A program made the position numbers and the translations under genes. DNA of 64,000 nt from Bacteroides finegoldii DSM 17565 (lineage in GTDB: Bacteria > Bacteroidota > Bacteroidia > Bacteroidales > Bacteroidaceae). Below the pieces are notes generated by a model. It saw only the letters and a list, made by a program, of their open reading frames with translations, had not been told where the DNA came from and did no database searches. The stretch covers positions 40,348-104,347 of the forward strand of contig NZ_GG688326.1 of assembly GCF_000156195.1 (NCBI RefSeq), in the 5' to 3' direction. Below, piece by piece: positions 41,359 to 54,680 of the stretch (positions are counted from its first letter, which is position 1; each line of letters starts with the position of its first letter).

Positions 41359-42954
41359 TTATAAATTCATCACGTCCTGTTCAAACCGTTCCTTATCTCC
41401 AGCGGCCCTATTGCGCATCCGGCTACGGTAATTATAGATCGTTGCCAATGAGTAACCCAAGAAATGAGCAATCTTATTACTGTCTACCACCCCCAAACGG
41501 ATAAGAGCAAAAATACGAAGTTCGGTAGTCAGCAGTTCATCAGATTTCGGATATATCCGTCCCTCCTCTACCAACAAATCGTTGAAAGCGGAAATGAAAT
41601 TCGGAAAAAGTTTCAGGAAAGACTTATCGAACTCATTATAAAACTCGTTTCGTTCATCTTTAATAAACTGCTCGGACTTTATAGCCTTAAACAAATCCTC
41701 AATCCGGGAAGCCATAGCCAATTTAGCCAATGAGCGGCGGTACATCTCCAACTTATCCAGATAGTTCACACATCTGTCTAAATAACGGGCAATATATACT
41801 TCTTTTATCTTGCCCGTCTGCTCCAGTTCTTTGTTCACAGCCAACATCTGCCGATTAGCCAAACTCAAATCACGACGCATAGCAGACAGTTTCTTCATCC
41901 AGCGATACAAAAAGAAAATAGCTATCAAAAGAAATAAAGACAACATACTGACACTAATAAGCATCGCTCTGGAAACGGCTTGTTCTTTCTCTTCTTTCAA
42001 CTTATAGGCCTTATCGATAATTGGGAAAAACTCCGTCACTTCAATAAACCTCAAACGGGCATTGCAGGCTACGGCATCTTCCATCGAACAACTCAAGTAC
42101 TTATAGGCACGGTCAATATCTCCTAGTTCATACATCAGATGTGCCAACTTTTGCAAAGAGGCATACTCCCTGACCGAAGATTCCAAATCTGCAATAGCTG
42201 TCAATATGAGATAATAAACTTCTTTCTCAAAATCCTTCTTCATACCGTACGCTTCAGACAATGTATAGTAGATATACACTTTCTGCCGTTCGTCAACCGC
42301 CTCTTTCAAAGCCTCATCAAGTATCACCAGAGCTGTATCCGCCTTACCACTGACGATACATTTCTCGGCCAGAACAATCGTTCTGTTGATTTCCGGTGAC
42401 ATTACACTAATAATAGAATCCCGGTATAAATCTGTTTTTTCGAGATATTTCTTTTTCGCTTCCTTATTAGTAGTGTAATCAGCCAGCCAACCATAACAAG
42501 CACGATAAGTCTGATAATAAGCCAGCAAGGTTTCTTTGTCCAGCTTCGTCGGATTCATCCTCTCCAATTCCTCAATAGCTTCAATATACATTCCCATTAC
42601 CCCTAACACCGTTGCACGATCAATAATAATCTTATTGTCCAATTCAGGGCGATTCAGTTGCGGAAGCAACTCCTGCTTCTTATTTATATAATGAAGGGCA
42701 GAATCAGCCTGATAATGAAGATAAGCATCAAATAAGGAACCGTATAGACGATATTTGTCGGCAGGGGCATTTGAATGCGCCAATTGCAATTTCAAGCCTT
42801 CAATTTCCTTTTCTTTCTGAATCTGATAAGTCTCCTTTTTATTTATGATGTCGTCCAACTTTTTAAGAGCTGCCACATCATCTGTCTGTTTTGCAAACAT
42901 TGAAACAGAACCAACCAAAAGAAAAGACAATACACAATAGGCTATATTTCTCAT
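41359..42954 (-). CDS. susR: SusR-like membrane-bound transcriptional regulator (DUF6377-like)
   Basis: A 531-residue protein with the SusR layout: signal peptide ([16 protein letters not shown]), a periplasmic TPR-like helical region (about residues 30-330), one transmembrane helix ([21 protein letters not shown], about 335-355), and a coiled coil. It ends in a C-terminal LuxR-like HTH ([42 protein letters not shown]). In B. thetaiotaomicron SusR senses maltose-type starch breakdown products and turns on the sus genes. It is divergent from susB with 264 bp between them. Assignment as susR rests on layout and position. Confidence 0.8.
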   Translation of the reverse strand: MRNIAYCVLSFLLVGSVSMFAKQTDDVAALKKLDDIINKKETYQIQKEKEIEGLKLQLAHSNAPADKYRLYGSLFDAYLHYQADSALHYINKKQELLPQLNRPELDNKIIIDRATVLGVMGMYIEAIEELERMNPTKLDKETLLAYYQTYRACYGWLADYTTNKEAKKKYLEKTDLYRDSIISVMSPEINRTIVLAEKCIVSGKADTALVILDEALKEAVDERQKVYIYYTLSEAYGMKKDFEKEVYYLILTAIADLESSVREYASLQKLAHLMYELGDIDRAYKYLSCSMEDAVACNARLRFIEVTEFFPIIDKAYKLKEEKEQAVSRAMLISVSMLSLFLLIAIFFLYRWMKKLSAMRRDLSLANRQMLAVNKELEQTGKIKEVYIARYLDRCVNYLDKLEMYRRSLAKLAMASRIEDLFKAIKSEQFIKDERNEFYNEFDKSFLKLFPNFISAFNDLLVEEGRIYPKSDELLTTELRIFALIRLGVVDSNKIAHFLGYSLATIYNYRSRMRNRAAGDKERFEQDVMNL

Positions 42955-43146
42955 AGGTTACTTTTTAAAGATGTCACAAATATAATGAATATAGTAATCA
43001 CAATGAAATAGATAAGCCAAACTATTTAATTTCCACTTATATTTTCGCCGATTCCAAACAATAATATACAACTGATAATCAATTAAATAAAATCATAAAG
43101 CGGTTATATTTTTATTCTAGACACCTTTTCTGATTCAATAGGTCGC

Positions 43147-43154
43147 TACATTTG
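43147..43154 (+). promoter_or_regulatory. -7 promoter element of susB
   Basis: TACATTTG, about 65 bp before ATG 43219, in the regulator/susB divergent gap. A typical -33 TTTG is not clear, as expected for an activator-dependent promoter. Confidence 0.6.
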
Positions 43155-43188
43155 CAACATCCGAAATAAAAAGGAGTAGAAACATTAG

Positions 43189-45396
<2,208 letters not shown>

Positions 45397-45456
45397 GACC
45401 TTAAACAAGTTTAATTAAGATTCCATAGTTTTCAATAGGTATTCATATAGAAGTAC

Positions 45457-45464
45457 TATTTTTG
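45457..45464 (+). promoter_or_regulatory. -7 promoter element of susC
   Basis: TATTTTTG 18 bp before ATG 45483, in the gap after susB, so susC-onward may have its own promoter. Confidence 0.5.
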
Positions 45465-45482
45465 ACAAACTTATTTAATAAC

Positions 45483-48400
45483 ATGAAAACAAAAAAAATG
45501 AATGAACCGGGTAAAATAATGCTGCTATTTTTAGTAGCCATTATGTTTACGGTACAGGCAGTTGCACAAAACCTGTCAGTAAGTGGACTCGTCCAGGACG
45601 GTACCACCGGAGAGGGAGTTATCGGAGCAAATGTAGTAGTTAAAGGTACTACCAATGGCACCATTACCGATCTGGATGGGAAGTTTAAATTACAGGCCAA
45701 GCAAGGAGACATCATTGTCATTTCCTTCATCGGATATAAGACACAGGAATTACCGGCCGCAGCACAAATGAAAGTTGTTCTGAAAGATGATTCAAAACAG
45801 TTGGACGACGTAGTGGTCATCGGATATGGCTCCGTTAAGAAAGAAGACTTGAGCGGATCAGTCGTTGCCATTAAAGCTGAAGAGATGAACAAAGGTGCAG
45901 TCACTTCACCCGAAGAACTGATCATGGGAAAAGTTCCGGGATTGGCAGTCGCTCAAGGTGACGGTGGTCCGGGTTCAGGTTCTACGCTACGCATCCGTAG
46001 CGGTTCTTCTCTGAATGCCAGCAATGACCCGCTAATCGTCATAGACGGAATCCCCGTAGCCAACAATTCAGCTCCGGGTACACCGAATGCTTTATCGACC
46101 ATTAATCCGAATGATATAGAAACTTTTACCGTATTAAAAGACGCATCAGCAACGGCCATCTACGGTTCACGTGCATCAAACGGCGTTATCATCATCACTA
46201 CCAAGAAAGGGACACAAGGAAAAATCAAGGTAACTTATAACAGCAGTTATACTTTCAAAGATCCTTATAAGCGTTTTGAAACGATGAATGCAGATGAGTT
46301 CCGTCAGGCAGTGACGAACCAATATGCCGAAGGCACCGCTTTAGGCGATGCAGCACGCAATCTGATTAATCTCTACCCTCAACAGTCTACCGATTGGCAG
46401 GATGCTATCTATCAAAGTGGTCTGAGCACCGACCAAAATATATCCGTAGCAGGAAAAGCAGGGTTCATGCCTTTCCGCGTGTCTTTAGGTTACAACAATG
46501 AACGAGGTACAATCAAGACATCCAAGTATGAAAGATATACCGCATCTGTCAATCTAAGTCCGAAGTTCTTTGATGATCATTTGAGGGTGGATATCAATGT
46601 AAAAGGAACGATTAACAAAAATCGTTTTGCTGATTCGGGAGCAGTAGGAGCAGCTGCTTTCTTTGACCCTACCAAACCAATCTATGGTATTGACACAGAA
46701 GACCCTACATACGGTAGTAATTTATATAACTATAACGGTTATTGGAACTGGAGCACCGGCAAGAATACTCCCAACACGCTTTCTTCCGCCAATCCGTTAT
46801 CTTTACTCTACGATGTGGACAATGCGGGAACTACTAAACGAAGTCTCGGCAATATCCAGTTAGATTATAAAATACACGGATTAGAAGATTTGCATGCCAA
46901 CTTGAACGTAGGTTATGACGTAGCAAAAAGCACAGGTGGAAACTATACCGTTCCCGGTTCTTTCCAAACAGCCAAAGACAGTGATTTCAAGAATATCGGA
47001 CGCGGTAATGATTGGAACAATCTGCGCCGCAACCATCTGCTGGACTTTTATTTGAACTACGCCAAAAACATAGAATCCATTCAAAGCAATATCAATGTAA
47101 TGGCCGGATATTCCTGGCAACATTTCTATTACAGAGACCTGAGTATTTACAAATCAAATGTTACCGAAAACCTGGGAACTAAAGAAGGATGGACTTATAA
47201 CGACGATGAAGGACGTTACATACAAAACAATAACACTCCCTCACCTTGGGAAAATTATCTGGTTTCTTTCTTCGGACGACTGAATTACAACTTCAAAGAA
47301 CGTTATTTGCTCACTGCAACGTTACGTCAGGACGGCTCCTCACGTTTCAGCAAGAGCAACCGTTGGGGACTCTTCCCCTCCGCAGCGTTGGCATGGAGCA
47401 TTATCAACGAACCGTTTATGGAAAAGGCACGCGATATTATGTCCAACTTGAAACTGCGTGTAGGATATGGTGTCACCGGTCAGCAGGAGATTACCGATTA
47501 TCTCTATATCACTAACTACTCGCTGGGTAACAATACGACTTCACAATATATGGGTTCATATCTGCTGAAACCGGATGGGTACAGCCCCGATTTGAAATGG
47601 GAACAGACTGCGACATACAATGTCGGCATCGACTACGGATTTCTGAACAATCGTATCAACGGTAGTATCGAATATTATCAGAAGCGTACGAAAGATTTAT
47701 TGAACACAGTCAGCGTAGCGGCAGGAAGCAACTTTACCAATATGATAACAGCCAACGTGGGATCTATGAAAAACGAAGGTTTGGAATTCAATATCAATGC
47801 CGTAGCTATACAGACTAAAGATTTCTCTTGGGAATTAGGCTATAACGTGACTTGGAACACCAGCAAAATTACTAAATTGACCGCTACCTACAATCCGGAT
47901 TATGAAGGAATCAATGCCGGTTCTGCTTCATACGGTAGTGGCACAGTACTACAAAAGCACCAGGTAGGTTATGCCCCCTCCACTTACTGGCTCTTCCAAC
48001 AGGTATACGACGAGAATGGAAAACCGGTACAAAACGCAGTGGTAGACCGCAATAACGACGGGCAGATTACGAATGACGACCGGTATATGACTAAAAAGAG
48101 TCCGATGGCGGACGTATACATGGGACTGAGTTCGCAGTTTACATATAAAAATTGGGATCTGGGCTTCAATCTCCGTGCCAGTATCGGGAACTATGTCTAC
48201 AACGCCAGTGCAGCGGACAACGGTTCACTGAATGCTTTCTCCAATCAAGGATTTATCACCAATTATTATAAATCGGCAGTAGAAAGCACCGGATTCACTC
48301 TCACCAGTTCTACCGAGCAAAAAGCAAGCGATCTCTTTTTGGAAAATGCTTCTTTCCTGAAGATGGATAACATTACTTTGGGATACACCTTCAAGAATTT

Positions 48401-48557
48401 GTTCACCAGCAAGTTATCCGGCCGTATCAGCGCATCGGTGCAGAATGTGTTTACTATCACCAAGTATTCCGGACTCGATCCTGAGTGCAACGCCATTGAT
48501 CAAAGTCTATGGCCGCGTCCACGCACGTTCTCTCTCGGAATTAATCTTAACTTTTAA
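45483..48557 (+). CDS. susC: SusC-like TonB-dependent starch oligosaccharide transporter
   Basis: A 1024-residue outer-membrane transporter. A signal peptide (ending TVQAVAQ) is followed by a carboxypeptidase-D-regulatory-like domain (LSVSGLVQDGTTGEGVIGANVVVKGT, about residues 29-110). The TonB-box-like segment DDVVVIGYGSVKKEDLSGSV, a plug with GSTLRIRSGSSLNASNDPLIVIDGIPV, and a 22-strand barrel ending RPRTFSLGINLNF come next. It works with the SusD-like lipoprotein encoded 12 bp downstream to import maltooligosaccharides. ATG 45483 is preferred because it follows the -7 element and starts the signal peptide. Confidence 0.95.
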   Translation: MKTKKMNEPGKIMLLFLVAIMFTVQAVAQNLSVSGLVQDGTTGEGVIGANVVVKGTTNGTITDLDGKFKLQAKQGDIIVISFIGYKTQELPAAAQMKVVLKDDSKQLDDVVVIGYGSVKKEDLSGSVVAIKAEEMNKGAVTSPEELIMGKVPGLAVAQGDGGPGSGSTLRIRSGSSLNASNDPLIVIDGIPVANNSAPGTPNALSTINPNDIETFTVLKDASATAIYGSRASNGVIIITTKKGTQGKIKVTYNSSYTFKDPYKRFETMNADEFRQAVTNQYAEGTALGDAARNLINLYPQQSTDWQDAIYQSGLSTDQNISVAGKAGFMPFRVSLGYNNERGTIKTSKYERYTASVNLSPKFFDDHLRVDINVKGTINKNRFADSGAVGAAAFFDPTKPIYGIDTEDPTYGSNLYNYNGYWNWSTGKNTPNTLSSANPLSLLYDVDNAGTTKRSLGNIQLDYKIHGLEDLHANLNVGYDVAKSTGGNYTVPGSFQTAKDSDFKNIGRGNDWNNLRRNHLLDFYLNYAKNIESIQSNINVMAGYSWQHFYYRDLSIYKSNVTENLGTKEGWTYNDDEGRYIQNNNTPSPWENYLVSFFGRLNYNFKERYLLTATLRQDGSSRFSKSNRWGLFPSAALAWSIINEPFMEKARDIMSNLKLRVGYGVTGQQEITDYLYITNYSLGNNTTSQYMGSYLLKPDGYSPDLKWEQTATYNVGIDYGFLNNRINGSIEYYQKRTKDLLNTVSVAAGSNFTNMITANVGSMKNEGLEFNINAVAIQTKDFSWELGYNVTWNTSKITKLTATYNPDYEGINAGSASYGSGTVLQKHQVGYAPSTYWLFQQVYDENGKPVQNAVVDRNNDGQITNDDRYMTKKSPMADVYMGLSSQFTYKNWDLGFNLRASIGNYVYNASAADNGSLNAFSNQGFITNYYKSAVESTGFTLTSSTEQKASDLFLENASFLKMDNITLGYTFKNLFTSKLSGRISASVQNVFTITKYSGLDPECNAIDQSLWPRPRTFSLGINLNF

Positions 48558-48569
48558 TCTGTCAGCATT

Positions 48570-50213
48570 ATGAAATTCTATTCTATAAAATCGATCATAT
48601 TGGTTTCCGCCCTCATTTTATTCGGCGGATGTATAGGTGATTTAGACGTGATGCCTCTCGATCCGAATGTCATGACGGCCGAAGACGCCTATTCTACTCC
48701 CGAAAGTTACACACAGGGATTGAAAAAGATCTATTCGGTATGGGCCCTCTCCGGACAAAAAGACGCAGGTTCTTCGGATTTGAGTGATTTGAATGCCGGT
48801 AACACAGTACTCCTGCGTTGTTGGTGGACACTGCAAGAAAGTACTACAGACGAAGTAAAATGCGCCTGGTCGGATAGCTGGGTACCGCAAGTTAACGGAT
48901 TATCCTGGAATACAGCTAAGGTGGAATCAATGGAAGGGCTTTACCACCGTTCTATGTACATCGTAAGTATTGCAAATGATTTTCTGAAACAACTGAACAA
49001 TGCCCCCGACGAAGTAGACCGGGAACGTTATCGTGCCGAAGCACGTTTCTGCCGTGCTTTAGCCTACTACGTGCTGATGGATGCTTTTGCCAATCCACCT
49101 TTTGTCACAGAAGAAACAACCTCGACGCTACCGGAGCAAATCAATCGCAAAGACCTATTCAACTGGCTAGAAAAGGAACTTACTGCTATTCGTAGTCTCC
49201 TTCCCGAACAGACAGACGAATACGGACGTGCCGATCAACATACCGTTGAGTTCCTATTGGCACGTATGTATCTCAATGCCGAAGTTTATACAGGAACACC
49301 CCGTTATACTGACTGTATCACTTATTGCAAATATATTCTAGGCAGTAATGACTATTCATTGGCAGACAATTATGCCGAACTTTTTATGGCGGACAACGGA
49401 GAAAATACCAATGCCAGAAAAGAAATCATTTTCCCGGTATTGGCTGACGGCAACACTACTCAGTCCTATGGAATAGGAGCTATCATTGTCGGCTCGCGTT
49501 CAAGTAGCGAAGGCACTGTTGTCAACTACGGATGCAACGGTGGATGGGATGGCTTCCGCTCTACAGGAAATCTGATACGTGCGTTCGAATATGAAGCGGA
49601 AGAATCAGCCTGGACCGCCGACAATTTAAATTCACACGACAACCGCGCCATCTTCTATAGCACAGGACGTTCATTGGATATCAAAACCTCATCTATCGGT
49701 ACATTTACCACAGAAGGTTGGTCGGTATTTAAATTCACGAACCTGAACAGTGACGGTACTCCGGGAAAGAATTCCGTATTCCCTGACACAGACTTTCCAC
49801 TATTCCGTCTGGCTGATGTATATCTGATGTATGCGGAATCCGTAGCCCGTGGTGGAGAAGGAGGAAGCGAATCCCAAGCTGTGACATACATACAGGACTT
49901 GCGCAAACGTGCCAAAACCGGTTATAGCCAAGTGGATGCAGCTTGGTTGAAGGCTTCCGCATCCATCAATGGAAGCACTGCCAACGTAAACTTTGGAAAT
50001 ATCTTAAACGAACGTTGTCGTGAACTTTATTGGGAAGCCACCCGCCGTACCGATTTAATCCGTTACGGACTGTTTACCTCGAATACTTATACGTGGGCAG
50101 AAAAAGGAGGAGTCATCACCGGAGTAGGTGTAGACAAGCGCTACAATCTTTTCCCCATACCTGTAAGCGATATCAGCGTTAATGGTAATTTACAACAAAA
50201 CGAAGGTTATTAA
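48570..50213 (+). CDS. susD: SusD-like starch-binding lipoprotein
   Basis: A 547-residue RagB/SusD protein. The lipoprotein signal peptide ends LFGGCIGDLD. The N-terminal helical TPR-like repeats include the typical DRERYRAEARFCRALAYYVLMDAFANPPF (hallmark of SusD proteins), and the C-terminus ends NLFPIPVSDISVNGNLQQNEGY, the family signature. It forms the lid on the SusC barrel and binds the starch helix on the cell surface. It is 12 bp after susC. Confidence 0.95.
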   Translation: MKFYSIKSIILVSALILFGGCIGDLDVMPLDPNVMTAEDAYSTPESYTQGLKKIYSVWALSGQKDAGSSDLSDLNAGNTVLLRCWWTLQESTTDEVKCAWSDSWVPQVNGLSWNTAKVESMEGLYHRSMYIVSIANDFLKQLNNAPDEVDRERYRAEARFCRALAYYVLMDAFANPPFVTEETTSTLPEQINRKDLFNWLEKELTAIRSLLPEQTDEYGRADQHTVEFLLARMYLNAEVYTGTPRYTDCITYCKYILGSNDYSLADNYAELFMADNGENTNARKEIIFPVLADGNTTQSYGIGAIIVGSRSSSEGTVVNYGCNGGWDGFRSTGNLIRAFEYEAEESAWTADNLNSHDNRAIFYSTGRSLDIKTSSIGTFTTEGWSVFKFTNLNSDGTPGKNSVFPDTDFPLFRLADVYLMYAESVARGGEGGSESQAVTYIQDLRKRAKTGYSQVDAAWLKASASINGSTANVNFGNILNERCRELYWEATRRTDLIRYGLFTSNTYTWAEKGGVITGVGVDKRYNLFPIPVSDISVNGNLQQNEGY

Positions 50214-50226
50214 TCTAAAAATCAGA

Positions 50227-52089
50227 ATGTACATGAAAACAATATACGGATATATAGGTATACTGATCGCAGTTTGTTTATTACAAGCCTGTGAAAGTGA
50301 CTTAGACAAAGCCTATTATAGCGACGGACAGGCTCAGCCTGCTGTATTGGAGGCTTTACCGGAAACGTATACCATCAACCCGCTGCAACAAAATGAAGTT
50401 GCACTGACGTTCAAGTGGAGTGCACCCCAAATGGGATATAATGCATCGATCACGAACAATCTGGAGATGGATATAAAAGGCGAAAACAACTTCGGAGATA
50501 AAAAAGTAATCTTATCTTCGTTGGTAGGGAATAACTCGACTGTTTCATTTACGAATAAAGAGTTGAATGACTATGTACTGTCTCTGTTCAAGAATTATGC
50601 TGATGAAGCAGGAATATACACCATAGAAACCGTTCATCTGGAATTTCGTGTAACCTCTGTCATTTCAGAGGCGAAAACTCCTCTTGTTTCAAATATCGTT
50701 TCTTCCACTGTCACTCCATACGACAATGAAAATACAGGCTACAAAGCAGCGGTCATCACATCAACAGACATTAGCGAACTAGTTTTAGCGGCCGGTAAGA
50801 AAGAAGAAACGGCATTACCCTTAACGTGGCAACAGGCTTATTTGGGTGATAATGCAAGTATCAGCTATGCAATAGAAATAAATCTGCCCAAAACAAACAC
50901 GGAATATAATTGGAGCAAGAAAGTGACTGTCAAGACTACTCAAGAAACCTCATACAATCTGACTCACCAAGATCTGAATGATGCACTTGTCAGTCTATTG
51001 GCAAAATATAGTAAGGAAGTAGGAAAAACTGAAATCAACCTCTCTGTTTCAGCTACTAAGAGCGGATATATCAAAGCGCTGGCTTCCGAACCTCTGACTA
51101 TCAGCATCACTCCGTATGTAGCAACTCCGACATTCACTACTGTTCCGGAAAATATGGATTTAACTTCCGGCACTTCTTATTCTCTAGCATGGGAAGCTGT
51201 AGAAGGAGCTAAATACCAAGTGGAAATGGATATAAAAGACGCAGAATTCTCACAAAGAGCAATATTGGAAAGCGGTTTGACCAGTACAAACCTAGATATA
51301 AACAATGCAGTCCTAAGCAAGGCCATCAAATACCTGAAAATGGCACATAATGCAGTAACGCTTAGTGCAGAACAGAAGGTAGAGTTTCGGGTAAGAGCTT
51401 ATTTCGGTAATACTGAGACGGGAGTATTATCAGAAGCAAAAACTGTAACGGTGACTTATGATAATAGCGAGAATACACCGGAAGTATTCTATCTAGTAGG
51501 AGAATACTGTGCTTGGAAACACGATCAAACTCAAAAGCTATATAAAACAGAAAGTGGTTCGTACAAAGGACACATTATTGCAAAAAATCTTTATGAAGGG
51601 TGGAAAATCACAGACCAACCCAATTGGAATGGTAGAAATTGGGGAGCTCCAATCAATAGTGGAATCTTGACTCTAGGTAACGACAGCAAAAATATCACTT
51701 CTTACGGCGGTAACAACAATACCAACTACACCGTAGAATTTAATCCAAACAACGGTCGCCTCACCATGAGCAATGAAGAAAAGTCATGGATGTTATTAGG
51801 TGAACATAACAATTATTCTTTCAGTGATGCATCCAAAATGGAAATCATTTATGATGAAAGTAATAAAAAGTGGTATTTACAAAAGAAAGGAGTAAAAATG
51901 CAAGCCGGAAATACGTGGCAAATACGTTCACAGATATTGAACATGGAAGTGACTCCACAAAATGCCGAAGGACATTTCGAAACGGATGTTACCGACGAAA
52001 GCCAATTTACCGTAAGCCAAACCGGCAATTACGAGATACGTTGGTATTTCAACGAACCGACTCCTTACGTAATAGTCATTAAAGAATAA
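50227..52089 (+). CDS. SusE/SusF-like surface starch-binding lipoprotein
   Basis: A protein of about 620 residues, longer than B. theta SusE (~390) or SusF (~485). The lipoprotein signal ends VCLLQACESDLDK. Three successive Ig-like SusE-type domains follow, marked by VALTFKWSAPQMGYNASITNNL, LPLTWQQAYLGDNASISYAIE and YSLAWEAVEGAKYQVEMDI. The C-terminal part holds two starch-binding modules, FYLVGEYCAWKHDQTQKLYK with WNGRNWGAP, and SWMLLGEHNNYSFSDASKM with YEIRWYFNEPTPYVIVIKE. It probably takes the place of both SusE and SusF. Starts at 50227 or 50233; earlier in-frame codons overlap susD. Confidence 0.88.
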   Translation: MYMKTIYGYIGILIAVCLLQACESDLDKAYYSDGQAQPAVLEALPETYTINPLQQNEVALTFKWSAPQMGYNASITNNLEMDIKGENNFGDKKVILSSLVGNNSTVSFTNKELNDYVLSLFKNYADEAGIYTIETVHLEFRVTSVISEAKTPLVSNIVSSTVTPYDNENTGYKAAVITSTDISELVLAAGKKEETALPLTWQQAYLGDNASISYAIEINLPKTNTEYNWSKKVTVKTTQETSYNLTHQDLNDALVSLLAKYSKEVGKTEINLSVSATKSGYIKALASEPLTISITPYVATPTFTTVPENMDLTSGTSYSLAWEAVEGAKYQVEMDIKDAEFSQRAILESGLTSTNLDINNAVLSKAIKYLKMAHNAVTLSAEQKVEFRVRAYFGNTETGVLSEAKTVTVTYDNSENTPEVFYLVGEYCAWKHDQTQKLYKTESGSYKGHIIAKNLYEGWKITDQPNWNGRNWGAPINSGILTLGNDSKNITSYGGNNNTNYTVEFNPNNGRLTMSNEEKSWMLLGEHNNYSFSDASKMEIIYDESNKKWYLQKKGVKMQAGNTWQIRSQILNMEVTPQNAEGHFETDVTDESQFTVSQTGNYEIRWYFNEPTPYVIVIKE

Positions 52090-52115
52090 CCCATCCATCA
52101 AAAAAGAAAAGCTTT

Positions 52116-54545
52116 ATGAAGAAATATTTGATATATATATTATTACTGCTATTCACTGCGCCCTATATAAGCTCATGCAGTGACGAGTGGACAGACTCCG
52201 ACAAACTGAGCCTCCTGACAAAAGCAGAAGAGGAAGAACCTATTGTAGAGGATGACATTGACATAAGCCTGCTGAAATTCGGTTTCAACCTGAATCCCAA
52301 AGCCGAAACAAACGAGTTACCCAATGCGGACGAAGCTTTGGATATCTATTTTTATGCAGAAGGTAAAGAGTTGGCAGAAGGAGAAAAAGAATGCCCGTTA
52401 TTAGGTTATCAAGAAGCGTGCTATCTCCATGCCGGTGTATATTCGGAAGGTACTTGGATGTATGTACCGGCTGCCTGGACAGAAGATACCGAAAAATGTA
52501 AAATGGTTCGTGTAAAGGAGAATGTATGGAAAATCACCCTCTCACCTACTATACGCGATTGGTTCGGAAGCGGTTCAACTCCAATTGAACAGTTAGGACT
52601 GATTATCCGTACTACTGATGGCAAAAAAGGAATAGAAGAAGATACCTTTGTCGATATTGAGGATGATAAGTACAACAGCTTTACTCCGGGTGAGATAAAG
52701 CTGGAGTCAATGCCTTCCGGACTGCAACATGGTATCAATATTATCGACAATCATACAGTAGCTTTGGTACTGTATGAGAAAGACAAAGACGGTAACCGTT
52801 ATTACGATTATGCTTATGTCATGGGAGACTTCAATAATTGGAAACGCAGCAATGATGAAAACTCTCAAATGTATTATGACGAATCAGCGGGATGTTGGTG
52901 GATTACTTTAAGCGGTCTTGAGCCAACCAAAGAATACGCATTCCAATATTATCTGGGAAAGAAGAGTTCTGTAGAAGGAGAAAAAGATACAGAACTACGT
53001 ATAGCCGATCCATACACGGAGAAGATTCTCGATGCAAGCAGCGATTCCTATATTCCGGAATCCACTTATCCATCGTCCCAACGTATCTATCCAACGAAAG
53101 GGGCCGGAGTTGTTTCAACATTCAAGATACAGAAAGATTCCTATTCATGGGCACACGACAATTTCAAAATAGCAGATAAGAACAATCTGATGATTTATGA
53201 GTTACTCTTGCGTGACTTCACCGAAACCGGAGATCTACAGGGAGCGATACAGAAACTCGATTATTTGGAAAGGTTAGGTATTACCGCCATCGAACTAATG
53301 CCCGTACAGGAGTTTGAAGGCAATGACAGTTGGGGGTACAATCCAACCTTCTATTTTGCACTTGATAAAGCCTACGGTACTTCTGAGATGTACAAGAGAT
53401 TTATTGACGAATGCCACAAAAGAGGTATCGCAGTACTTTTTGATGTTGTTTACAACCATGCTACAGGTAGCAACACTTTTGCCCGTCTGTATTGGGATTC
53501 GAAAAATAACCGAACTGCTGAGAATAACCCATGGTTCAATGTTGAAGCCCGTCATGCTTTCAATGTATTCCACGACTTCAACCACGAAAGTCCATTGGTA
53601 CGAGACTTTGTAAAACGTAATCTAAAATATCTGATTAACGAATATCATATCGATGGTTTCCGTTTCGACTTGACTAAAGGGTTTACACAAAACGGAAATA
53701 AAGATACGGACGTTTCAGGTTACGATGAGTCACGTATCAGCATTCTACGGGATTATTACAACGCTATCCAATCCGTATCTCCAGAAGCAGTAATGATTTG
53801 CGAGCACTGGACTGATTGGGCAGAAGAAAACGTATTAGCTTTGGCAGGCATACAGTGTTGGCGTAAAGGAAGTAACACACATGATGAAGGCTACTATCAA
53901 TCAGGGATGGGGTATTCAGAGCGCAGTTCCTTTAGCAATTTGATACAAAGTGGCGGAAACAGTATCCATTTTGGCGGATGGGTAGGTTTCATGGAAAGTC
54001 ATGATGAAGAACGCGTAGCCTATAAAGCCCAAGTGTATGGAAACGAGAAAATAAAAACGGATCTTACTACCCGCATGAACCAGCTTGCCGCCAACGCTGC
54101 CTTCTGTTTCACAGTTCCGGGTCCTAAAATGATTTGGCAATTCGGTGAATTAGGTTATGACGAAACACTTGGTGAAGAAGATGAAAAAACAGCAAAGAAG
54201 CCGTTACATTGGGAATATTATGATGAACCTGCACGCAAAAGTTTGTATGATGTATATGCTAAACTACTAGATTTACGCAAAACGCACGCGAATTTGTTCG
54301 GGCAAAATGCAACATTCTCATGGAAAGTAGAAACTGCTGATTGGACAGGGAACACACCCCGCACCATCAGTTTGAAATACAATGATAAGGAACTCGTAGT
54401 CGTAGGAAATTTTGGAGGTGATACCACCAACTATTCTCTAGATTCTAACATCAAGTACAATTACATGACCGGTGACGAAGTATCAGGTAATATAACTGTC
54501 GAACCACACAATTTCTTCTTAGGAACAAGTTTCAGACCTGAATAA
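52116..54545 (+). CDS. GH13 alpha-amylase/pullulanase-type lipoprotein in the susG position
   Basis: An 809-residue lipoprotein (signal ending YISSCSDEW). An N-terminal binding-type region (about residues 50-215) and an early-set/CBM48-like domain (DYAYVMGDFNNWKRSNDENSQ) precede a GH13 barrel. The four conserved regions are DVVYNHA, DGFRFDLTKGF (nucleophile Asp), VMICEHW (acid/base Glu) and FMESHDEER. B. theta SusG is ~690 residues and has CBM58 inserted in the barrel; this protein has an isoamylase/pullulanase-like front instead. It therefore cannot be called SusG proper. It should be a surface enzyme that cuts starch before import. Confidence 0.88.
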   Translation: MKKYLIYILLLLFTAPYISSCSDEWTDSDKLSLLTKAEEEEPIVEDDIDISLLKFGFNLNPKAETNELPNADEALDIYFYAEGKELAEGEKECPLLGYQEACYLHAGVYSEGTWMYVPAAWTEDTEKCKMVRVKENVWKITLSPTIRDWFGSGSTPIEQLGLIIRTTDGKKGIEEDTFVDIEDDKYNSFTPGEIKLESMPSGLQHGINIIDNHTVALVLYEKDKDGNRYYDYAYVMGDFNNWKRSNDENSQMYYDESAGCWWITLSGLEPTKEYAFQYYLGKKSSVEGEKDTELRIADPYTEKILDASSDSYIPESTYPSSQRIYPTKGAGVVSTFKIQKDSYSWAHDNFKIADKNNLMIYELLLRDFTETGDLQGAIQKLDYLERLGITAIELMPVQEFEGNDSWGYNPTFYFALDKAYGTSEMYKRFIDECHKRGIAVLFDVVYNHATGSNTFARLYWDSKNNRTAENNPWFNVEARHAFNVFHDFNHESPLVRDFVKRNLKYLINEYHIDGFRFDLTKGFTQNGNKDTDVSGYDESRISILRDYYNAIQSVSPEAVMICEHWTDWAEENVLALAGIQCWRKGSNTHDEGYYQSGMGYSERSSFSNLIQSGGNSIHFGGWVGFMESHDEERVAYKAQVYGNEKIKTDLTTRMNQLAANAAFCFTVPGPKMIWQFGELGYDETLGEEDEKTAKKPLHWEYYDEPARKSLYDVYAKLLDLRKTHANLFGQNATFSWKVETADWTGNTPRTISLKYNDKELVVVGNFGGDTTNYSLDSNIKYNYMTGDEVSGNITVEPHNFFLGTSFRPE

Positions 54546-54576
54546 ACAGCTTAAGTAGAATAGATTAAACATAGAA

Positions 54577-54662
54577 TTAACGCAAATTATCGCAGATAAA
54601 TAAGAATAATTTCCCGAAGGAATAATCTTAATAATCTGCGATAATTTGCGTTAATCTGCGTC
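54577..54662. repeat. dispersed inverted-repeat element (copy 2)
   Basis: 21-bp perfect arms (54577-54597 and 54634-54654) with the same core CGCAAATTATCGCAGA as copy 1, followed again by an AATCTGCGT half-site. It lies between the convergent end of the sus operon and lpxH. Confidence 0.8.
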
Positions 54663-54680
54663 TAAACAAAACAAGATCAA